From Rusavskia elegans (Eukaryota; Ascomycota; Lecanoromycetes; Teloschistales; Teloschistaceae), in the NCBI GenBank assembly GCA_011316305.1, contig SAUG01000133.1, positions 1 through 64,000 on the forward strand: a stretch of 64,000 nucleotides of DNA, given 5' to 3'. This document shows positions 56,040 through 64,000 of the stretch, one piece after another. Within the stretch, counting starts at the first letter, position 1. Every line of letters begins with the position of its first letter. A model generated the notes under the pieces. It was not told the origin of the DNA. It searched no databases and saw only the letters and a list, made by a program, of their open reading frames with translations. The position numbers and the translations under genes are program-made.

Positions 56040-56520
56040 ACTATGCCGCCACACCGCCGCCGAAACTCAAGCTCGAACTCAAGTCCGGTGACAAATGGAA
56101 AGAGGGCAGCAGATAAACATTCGTGTATCAACTTTTCCAAGAAACTATACTATCCTAGTATCTTTCCGATATATATCTCCAGAACATGCGCAGCCAAAAC
56201 TCCAAGTAGCAATTCCAGGTCCCGCCTAAATACCCAGCCATCTACGTTGACTCCGAGGCCTTCTACAATCGGCTAAAGATCTACGACAACGCGTTCACAA
56301 AGGTCATGACACCATGAAACATCTTCTCGGTTCTTTCAACGGTCGTTTATACGAACTTCTCGTCGCGCTTTATCGGTCCAATATATCTTCGATTCGACTC
56401 CACACTATCGGATTCACGCAGGAAGCTAGAAAGTCAGATTATGGAATTGGCGCAGCTTTGAATGTTCTTCGGTGCACTGGATTATTAGTACTTTTTAAAG
56501 GGCGGTGATGGCGCCTTGGA
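56040..56520 (+). pseudogene. Third unit of the array, decayed
   Basis: The anchor AACATGCGCAGCCAAAAC at 56183 aligns with AACATCAGCAGCCCAACATC of unit four and TATCAGCAGCCAAACATTC of unit two. The frame QFQVPPKYPAIYVDSEAF follows a stop and corresponds to the FKFQLSIPHEYKYGDSTAY of unit two. Several stops interrupt the rest. Upstream, CCGCCGCCGAAACTCAAGC resembles the unit-four leader CCACCACCGAAGCTCAAGC. Confidence 0.5.
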
Positions 56521-57059
56521 AGGCCTGACGTCCGTCGCCAATCAGTGTGTTTTTGTGGATGGAAGCGTTGTAAAGCGGGAAATCGGATATTGAGTGCAGC
56601 GAAATAAAGAGAGCGATAGATCGAGAGTAAACGATAAACGATTCTGATCAATATTATCAATATCTGTAGTTGAAGACTGGATTACCTCGTCGAGCCAAAT
56701 CAAGCTGAACAAGAGTTTTCTCTGTATATACCTTTTTCCTGCGCCCTAGTAAAGCTTCCGTATACTCGACTTCTTCCCTTCGGATTAATAATCTCTACCC
56801 GTACTCCAATTTATTCTGATTTATCAACGGAATATCCTCGTCGATCGTATAGCTAAGACCTATCTATGCCTCCACCGCATCACATCAGCTCAATCCAAGA
56901 CGCAACAGACCAGTCCTTTCCAACACCCTCCGCGACCTTCAATCTACCAACCTCATCACGACCCGTCTAAGCTAAACTTCCCGCCATACTCCAAAGAACC
57001 ACGTCACTAGAGCCACCCCCTCAACCGCTGCCCTGCCGCTGATATCCAGACACCCAGAT

Positions 57060-57650
57060 ATCAATGCCACCACCGAAGCTCAAGCTCGTCGAGCTCGATA
57101 ACCAAAGGGGCTCCAGACGCAAACCCGTAAGCCGAACCACTCTAGCCAGCGCTCTCGCCACGGTAGCAAAAACCCCGCTAGCAAAAGGCACCAGAACATC
57201 AGCAGCCCAACATCCCAGTACCAAATCCATGCCCCTTACGGAAACGCCACCACCTCAGCGATATCCACGTTCTACGAGCAGATAGATCCCGGGTTTCCGA
57301 CAGCGCATCTGTGGAAAAAAATCGCCAGGCTATCTATAAACAGCATACTCAATCAGCTCGCTACTCGTTCGGATGAACAAAATAGCATCACGGAGCACAG
57401 AGCTCGTGCCCCCTATATTAAACGAGTCGATCTCAAACCTGCGCACGAAGCCACAAGGCGATGTGGCGGAATCGAGCGACGCAGATGCAGCTGTTTCTTC
57501 TGAGGTTTGCGGTATGGTATGATGCGCAGATGATCGCAATAGGATGGATGCATGGGGAGCTGAGGAGGGTAGTTGAGAAGTGGGATTCTGTTTTCATGGA
57601 CGCAATTGTTATGGCAGTCGTCGCTTTAGGTTATCCCCTTATTTAAGGTT
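57060..57650 (+). pseudogene. Fourth unit of the array, decayed
   Basis: After a leader shared with unit three (PPPKLKL) the frame NISSPTSQYQIHAPYGNATT, then SAISTFYEQIDPGFPTAHLW, runs open to about 57500 but diverges from unit one after the first 30 residues. No start codon plus intron fits the unit-one model. It is probably dead, though a reshaped gene cannot be excluded. Confidence 0.45.
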
Positions 57651-57659
57651 TTTGAGAAA

Positions 57660-59166
57660 TTGGACAGGAGAGGGGGGATGACGAAAGACCAGGGTAGCAA
57701 TCATTCTCCAAGATATTGAGGTACTGATATCAGGATGCTGACGCTCTTTTTTGATACCAAAAAACATCACCACCACCTCCAACAAACCAAATCCAGGAAA
57801 GGTCCTCTCCAATCTCCGAATACGTCTCGCATACCCCACCCACTATATTCCTCAACGAAGCTTCCCATCCACGATCCTCCCCCTTCTCTCGTTTTTTTCC
57901 AGTGCTATTCTTCCCAGAGTAAATCCTAACCCACTATTCCCACCCATAACAGCATCATCCTACTCATAAATATCGAGCACGCAACTCTCCTCTCCCTCCC
58001 ATCTCCAAACCCTTCCCCTCGGCACGAGTAGGCCTTGCTATCTATCTACCTCCCTCCCTCCCTCCCTCCCCACCACTCCCACCTCGCCCACGATTTTGCT
58101 ACCGCGTCCATCCGTATCGTCGTGCCTTTCATAAGAGCATATACCAGTAAAGGGCGTATTTCCGTTGAATCACCTTGATTTTCACCGAAAGGAAGGGAGA
58201 TCTTATGTACTTGCTCTGGTAATGTGGAAAGGGTAGGATAGATATGGTTGGATATCATCACCATGTCTGCTGTTGGTAGCTTGGGGCGTAGTCAAGAGGG
58301 AGAATAGCGGGAGTTGATATATATGATAGCGGGGTGCGCGGGCGGAGATGGTATGGTGTCCGTTAGGGCTCGAGAGGGGGGAATAAGTATCCAAAAAATA
58401 TCCAAAAAAAAAAAAAAAAAAGGAGAAAAAAAATAAACGGTTGTAATTATCCACTGAAGTATAACTGAGATCTCGAAGTCTGCTGGCGTCGAATAGTGAT
58501 GCAACGTCGGGAAGAATTATAGTTATATATCCAATATCAGGAAAGGAGAAACGGGGATGAAGAAGATGAGAGTGTGGAAGAAAGAAGGCAGCAGGAGCAG
58601 GAGCAGGAGCAGGAGTAAAAGCAGCAAGGGCAACAAGCATAAGGATTTAAAGGTCCCATCGACTTGACTTGACGGAACGTACGAACGCGACGACGAACGG
58701 AGACCACGAGAGACGGCTGGAAACATTGGAAGCAATCTCACTCCCATCACGCTTATTTTCCTCGACAAGAGTGGAGGATCCCTATTCCCATGCCGCCGTG
58801 AAGAGGGTCTCATGGCGGCAGTCTGGATGCCTGCCTGGTATCAGCCAAGGGGATTATCGATGTTCGGCCAAGGTGATGGTATTATGGAGTAGCATCAAGG
58901 TAGGTAGTGACTGGGAGATTTTGAACTTAGATATTGTGGGGTGGATATCCCTTCCACTGCCAGGGTCCTAGAGAATATATTCCGCTAGAACCCAATTTAG
59001 GAGCGGAAGGGATAGTATGTGAGAGGACTGATGTCATAAATCTCTGTTGCATTAATCAGTCGAACATAGTGGTATCATCGCAAGACAAAAACCAAGTCCC
59101 GTTCAAAAACAGCCACCCGCCACACTCAACTCCCAGAAGATTCACACAAGAAAGCACAAATGTCCA
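57660..59166. other. Gene-poor stretch with simple repeats
   Basis: No gene supported. It has a CTCC run near 58046-58072, an A-rich run near 58386-58432, and about four GGAGCA units at 58590-58616. It lies downstream of the ENA ATPase. Confidence 0.5.
58590..58616. repeat. GGAGCA microsatellite
   Basis: About four imperfect six-base units; also read as CTGCTC on the other strand, where the open frame through it gives a leucine run with no other support. Confidence 0.75.
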
Positions 59167-62100
59167 TCACACCTTCTCCCCCGCCTGTAAAACCACATCC
59201 CGATCCAAATCACTCTCACTCTTCCTCATACTGACCGCCCTCGAAAAGCTAATAAACCCCTGCCTGAGTCCCAACTTCCGCTCACTCCCCTCCTCCACGC
59301 CGCCGACCGCAAACCATCCAAAGCGCCGTTTACACGCCTTCCACGCCTCCACCCCCGCGACGAAAAGCACCACACTCCCAAGCGAAAGCGCCCATTCCCA
59401 TCCGATGCCGATATGCTTGAAGACCTGCGTGTTCAGTCCAGGTATATAGACGGCCGGAAAGACACTGACGGCACCGATAGCCACGGCGTAGAAGAGGAAT
59501 CTATTTTCATGGATGTCTTTGAAGAAAGGGAATTTGCTGCCATCCGAGCGTTCAGGATCGAGGGAGAACATGCTGCGGCGGAGGTTTTTGAATTCCCAGG
59601 CGCTGACAAGGATGAGCCAGGTAAGTTCGGCGAAGACGGCCGCGCGGGCGCGGAAGACGGTGTTGCAGCTCTCGCTGTAGTAGCGGTTGCAGTCTACGCC
59701 TAGGTCTGCGTTGCCGGGGCCGTAGATGATGATGACGAAGGTGAGGAGGGTGCAGGTGCCCATGATGGTGCCGTAGACGATCATATCCACGATAACTTGG
59801 CCGGTGAAGACGCCGTGTTTGGATTTGTGTGGGGGGCGTCTCATGATGTCGTAGCTTGCTTTTTCGCGGCCAAGACCGAAGGCTGGGAAGGAAGACGTGA
59901 GCATGTTGATCCAGAGGATTTGAAGTGGCGAGAGGGGGAAGACGGAGAAGCCAGCTTCGTCTTGGAAACCGAGACCGACGATTAGGAGGATGACTTCGGC
60001 GATGTTCGAGGTGAGGAGGTGGAGGATAAATTTCTGGATATTGTCAAACATGCGGCGACCTTCCTCAATGGCGTTGACGATGCTGGCGAAATTGTCGTCT
60101 GTGAGTACTATATCTGAAGCGCCTTTTGCGACGTCGGAGCCCGCGAGACCCATGGCTATGCCGACATCGGCGGCTTGGAGGGAAGGAGCGTCATTGACGC
60201 CGTCGCCAGTCATGGCACAGAATGCCCGGCGACGGTGGAGAGCGGCGATCATGCGGGTTTTAGTAGATGGGGCGCAGCGGGCGATGACAAGGGGTAGAGT
60301 TGGCAGAGCGTCGATTTCGTCTTCAGTCATAGCGTCGAACTCGGAGGCTGCTTTGACGAGGGAAGTGGCTACAGAATGTGGAAGAGAGGCTCTGTTGGTG
60401 GGAATAATGCCGACTTCTTCGGCAATTGCTTCGGCGGTTGACGGGTGGTCGCCGGTGAGCATGTGGACTTTGATTCCAGCGGTCGCGCACTCTCTGACGG
60501 CGTCTTTGGTTTCAAGGCGAGGTGGGTCGTAGAGACCAGCGAGACCGAGGAGGGTCAAGTCCTTTTCGATGTCTTCTCGTGGGATCTCGATTTGACCGTC
60601 ATACGCACGGTATTGTCGTTGTGCAACAGCCATCACACGAAGACCCTGTTGTGCAAGACGAGTCATTTGTTCCAGGACTTCCTCTTTCACTTCTGGCGTG
60701 ACTGTGCGCTGATTCGGACCTGTGCCTATGGTTGTGCACAGATCGATGATTCGCTCGACGGCACCCTTGCAGAATATATGGATGTTTTCCTTTTCGCCTT
60801 TGCGGTAGATGACAGACATACGCTTGATGGAACTATCAAACGGGTACTCGGCAAGCTGTGTCCAGCCATGTTGTTCTTGCAATGTCTTCTTGCCGAGCTG
60901 GAAGCGGTGCGCAAAGACTTGGAGAGCGATCTCGGTGGGATCTCCAACCGCCTGCCATTCGTTCTTCTCCTTATCGAGTCGAACGGCGGCCAGGTTGCAG
61001 AGGGCGGTCGATTGGAGGAACGCTTGAAGCTCTGGCGTGATCTCGGGGATTCCGGTCGAGTCGGAACTCGTTGGTGTCATGGTTTCCTCCTTTTCCGCCA
61101 TTGCGTTCTTCTCATTTGATACATCCCATGAAACTGCAGGAGCATCGCGGTCGAATGGCTTCTTATCCTTCTCCTTTTCATCTTTGGCCAAGTCTGGTGC
61201 CGGACCTAGAGTGACACTGCCTTTGGTGGGATCGGCCGCTTCTTCAGCATTGTTGACGCTGTACATTCCAATTCCAGGTAGCCAAGCTTTGCGTGTGATC
61301 ATCTGGCCCAAAGTCAAAGTGCCTGTTTTGTCGGAGCAGATGTTTGTCACGCCACCCAGTGCTTCCAAGGCACTCAGTTGTCGTATAACTACGCGACGCT
61401 TTCGCATCTGAGTCATGCCAACGACCATGGTGATAGTCAAGACCGCGACAAGCGATTCTGGGATAATTGCAATACCTATTGGATAGTCAGCGGTGGAAGG
61501 ATTTCCAGAAGTGAAGGGCTTGTAAAAGTAAAACATACCGGTTGAGATGGCGTAAATGGCGACTTCCTTGGTGACATTGAACCTGTTGACGCCAAAGACA
61601 ATGATGGCTAAAAGAAGAGCACAGCCGAACAGGATATAGGCAAGCTTGCTCAACTTTCTTTGTAGCGGTGTTCCTACAGTCAGACCGAGGAACGCACCGA
61701 TGCTGTCCCAGATTCTTAAAAGAACGCCCTTTGCTGGCTGCATGGGTCCGCCTTTCCTTCTCGAAAGTGATCGATTTGGCTTTCGCTTTTTGCCTTGCAT
61801 AGACGCTGCGATCCTTCCGATCTCGGTGTACATGCCTGTGAAAACAACAACGCCCCTGCCACGGCCTTTTGTGACGGTAGACGAGGAGTAGGCCATATTC
61901 AAGCGATCGCCGATACCCGTGTCGAGTTCGTTGTTGTTCGAAAAGTCAACTTTGAGATCTTTCGCTACAGGGATGGCTTCTCCAGTAAGAATCTTCTCGT
62001 CGCACTCGAGATTCATAGCTTCGATAAGGCGAAGATCGGCGGGTATCGTGTCGCCGGTTTTGACCTGGACGATATCTCCGGGGACGACTTCGGCAGAAGG

Positions 62101-62675
62101 AATGGTCTCGATATGCCCGTCGCGAAGGACAGCTGCTGAAGGAGAGGATAAAGCTCGTAGGGAATCCTGTGATTCGAACGAAGTCAGCCTAGATGGTGGA
62201 GTCTCAAGATGGAAAGAAGGTACCATTTTCTTCTCTGCTTGGAATTCTTGATAGAAACCGATCGCGACATTAAGGAGAATAACGGCCGTGATGACGCCGC
62301 CTTCGATGTAGTCTGTGACTCCGTATGACAATGCCATGGCAAGCACCAGCACCTACGGGAAACGGTCAGTGAATTTAATTCCAAGCCACGTCTGCATCTT
62401 CACAAGTACAGCCGGTACTTGCAATGGGCATGAACAGATGGGGTGATACATACAAGGATCATGGCATTGCTGACTTGCTTCAGCAGGACCGAGTACCATT
62501 TGACTACCCCTTCTCCTTCCAACTTATTAGGTCCATAAATCTTCTGTGCCTCTTGAGCCTTGTTAAGACTGATGCCTGTCTCATCATTGGTTTGGAGATG
62601 ACTGATGACTTCTTCGGACGATAGTAGAAAAGGATGCTTCGAATACTCCTGGGTGGTGTAGCCTTTGGAAGGCAT
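59167..62675 (-). CDS. ENA-type Na+/K+-exporting P-type ATPase (type IID)
   Basis: Three exons, 62675-62454, 62352-61539 and 61475-59167, give about 1114 residues. The second intron (63 bases, GTATGT...TAG) is a multiple of three without a stop, so an unspliced reading inserts 21 residues before IAIIPESLVAVLTITMVVGM. Marks are the cation-ATPase N-terminus (HPFLLSSEEVISHLQ), LTGEAIPVAKD in the actuator domain (TGEA instead of TGES), IPESL in helix 4, ICSDKTGTLT with phospho-Asp about 394, MLTGDHPSTAEAIAEEVGI, TGDGVNDAPSLQAADVGIAM and a C-terminal membrane half. The IID group exports sodium or potassium at high salt or alkaline pH from the plasma membrane; yeast ENA1 is the model. Confidence 0.92.
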
Positions 62676-63613
62676 GGTTGGGTCTCAATGATGGTTATGA
62701 TAGAGTGTTTGAAACGAGAGACAAGTGTAAGGTCTTCGTGATGGAAGGCCTTAAGAAGAGGTGGATGGTTTTACTACATGAGCCATGGCTAAGAGGGGCG
62801 GACAGAGACTCTATATAAGCCAGTAATTCGTATAATCTGCCAAGGATGACGAATGCTATCGTGAACATAGACTGTCATGCCAAGATGTGCGAAACGAAAA
62901 CATCATGCAGCACGAACGTGTGAGGAATCCAATCAAAGGAGAGAGATGATTACAGGAAGGGAATCGAGTGGTTGATGCGCAGGCCAAGAATTGCTCTCAG
63001 AATGTGCCGGGATGAGTTCAACTCTCTGCATCCCTGGGGCACGTTGTACCAAGATAGACGATAGCAAGCCAAGGCGCTTGAAAGGGGTATGGAGACCCGA
63101 GATATTATCTTGCGTATGGCGGAGAGACAAGGGAGACAAATTTCCGCCGTGCCAAGGCCAGCCAAGAGCTCGGCGCAGGAATTCCTTCCACTGTGCACTA
63201 AATCGGCCTTGGCCGTCTTGCCGCCTGTTGCCACCGGCAAATATTGCATGCAAACGGTCAGCGGCTAAAGATGCCTTCGTGCCGAGATGCCGGGCTCTAT
63301 GGCTGAAGACAGTCGGATGCGACGTCGGACCGAGGGACGCGAGCTCTACCTAGGTAAGTCATCCGATACTGCTGACAAAGAAGACGACATTGTCTCGATA
63401 CTTTGCTCCCAGTGGTTGAGACTACTAGCTTTATACATGACCTTGAATAGATGGTTGACCTACATTGAGATTGTATCGAGATTGATCGCTTTGAGAGCCG
63501 GATTGCCCCGTTCACACTCAATGCTGGATTTCATGGCGTTGAAGCAATGCGAAACGTGAGGTCCGAAGCAGATGGTGGCTGTCCAGAATTTCTCCAGCGT
63601 TCTTGAGCAACAA
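62676..63613. other. Intergenic stretch
   Basis: No gene supported. It contains the ENA promoter and the 3-prime region of the ubiquitin protease gene. Confidence 0.45.
62811..62820 (-). promoter_or_regulatory. Possible TATA box of the ENA ATPase gene
   Basis: CTATATAAGC on the plus strand (GCTTATATAG on the minus) lies about 140 bases upstream of the ENA start codon. Confidence 0.35.
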
Positions 63614-64000
63614 TTATAACATGGCGGACTCGTTTCTTTCCATCTCATAGAAGAGCATGTAAACGTCTTTCTGCATTGACAGAACTTCCGCCGTGTTGCA
63701 CTCCTTAATCTTATCGTCACTGATGCGCCACCACCGATCGCTAGTCTTCTTTTTCCGTCGAAAGCGGGTCAGGTCGATTGACGCAGAGTATCTGCTGAGA
63801 TTCGGCGTGCTGGAAGCTGGGTCGACACTTGGGGATAGAATGGTAGTCGGTCGATCCGGTGGATTTCGTGAAGAGACATTTGGTGCATTTTGGGCCGATA
63901 TCGGGGTTGTCCCAGCAGCTGCTGAGCGAGAGGTCGATGGTGGAGACAACGAGTCAGTCGAGGTGATTGGAGACGGGACTGTGGAAAACGAAGCACGATC
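63614..64000 (-). CDS. C-terminal end of a ubiquitin-specific protease (USP), cut by the window edge
   Basis: The frame is open to the edge of the window, so the 5-prime part lies outside. After a Ser/Pro-rich linker it reads DRWWRISDDKIKECNTAEVL and ends SMQKDVYMLFYEMER, which is the last beta-strand block of the USP catalytic domain (W-x-x-I-x-D, then V, then A/V-Y-x-L-F-Y). The catalytic Cys and His boxes are not in view. USPs remove ubiquitin from proteins; which one this is cannot be told from the tail. Confidence 0.75.
   Translation of the reverse strand, partial: DRASFSTVPSPITSTDSLSPPSTSRSAAAGTTPISAQNAPNVSSRNPPDRPTTILSPSVDPASSTPNLSRYSASIDLTRFRRKKKTSDRWWRISDDKIKECNTAEVLSMQKDVYMLFYEMERNESAML

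Noticed and set aside
60445..61119. Plus-strand frame of 224 residues opposite the ENA ATPase
   Set aside because: Antisense shadow of a conserved P-type ATPase region.

Overview
The window is nuclear DNA of a filamentous ascomycete (Pezizomycotina, perhaps Dothideomycetes or Leotiomycetes; the class is an inference). The evidence is short 45-180 base introns with GTRNGT donors and CTRAY-like branch sites, an ENA-type sodium P-ATPase, an MHYT hybrid histidine kinase, two fungal rhodopsin-domain membrane proteins, a GH25 lysozyme and several BBE-type flavoenzymes. I rebuilt exon structures by reading frame continuity; all multi-exon models reported as CDS have phase-consistent junctions, except where stated.

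Layout. 1.5-11.7 kb: an eIF5A-like protein without the hypusine lysine, a hypothetical protein, a small secreted protein with a duplicated fragment behind it, a basic W-motif nuclear protein, an FHA-kinase and a HAD hydrolase. 11.8-16 kb: an inverted-repeat element in a divergent promoter, a 2H phosphoesterase and a GMC oxidoreductase. 17-19 kb: two dead genes (DUF6536-type and tyrosinase). 20.6-22.6 kb: two sibling three-exon secreted proteins. 23.5-30.4 kb: hybrid histidine kinase, methyltransferase and a rhodopsin-domain protein, all on the minus strand. 31.7-39.2 kb: three consecutive flavoenzymes and a lysozyme, all on the plus strand. 42-44.8 kb: a second rhodopsin-domain protein and a broken flavoenzyme copy. 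46.3-49 kb: a spliced unknown gene, then a locus with one signal-peptide exon followed by three tandem versions of its second exon. 49.8-53.7 kb: a gene with an internal stop, an F-box-like protein and a CorA-like transporter. 54-57.7 kb: four units at a period of about 1.01 kb, only the first intact. 59-64 kb: the ENA ATPase and the C-terminal end of a ubiquitin protease.

How the parts relate. The conserved single-copy genes (kinases, transporters, protease) alternate with accessory stretches dominated by local duplication and decay. The flavoenzyme run with a methyltransferase and a sensor-like membrane protein nearby resembles a tailoring or catabolic cluster, but no polyketide synthase, peptide synthetase, terpene synthase or pathway transcription factor is visible. 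The strongest oddities are the K-to-N change at the hypusine site, the tandem terminal exons behind one secretion exon, and the regular four-unit array.
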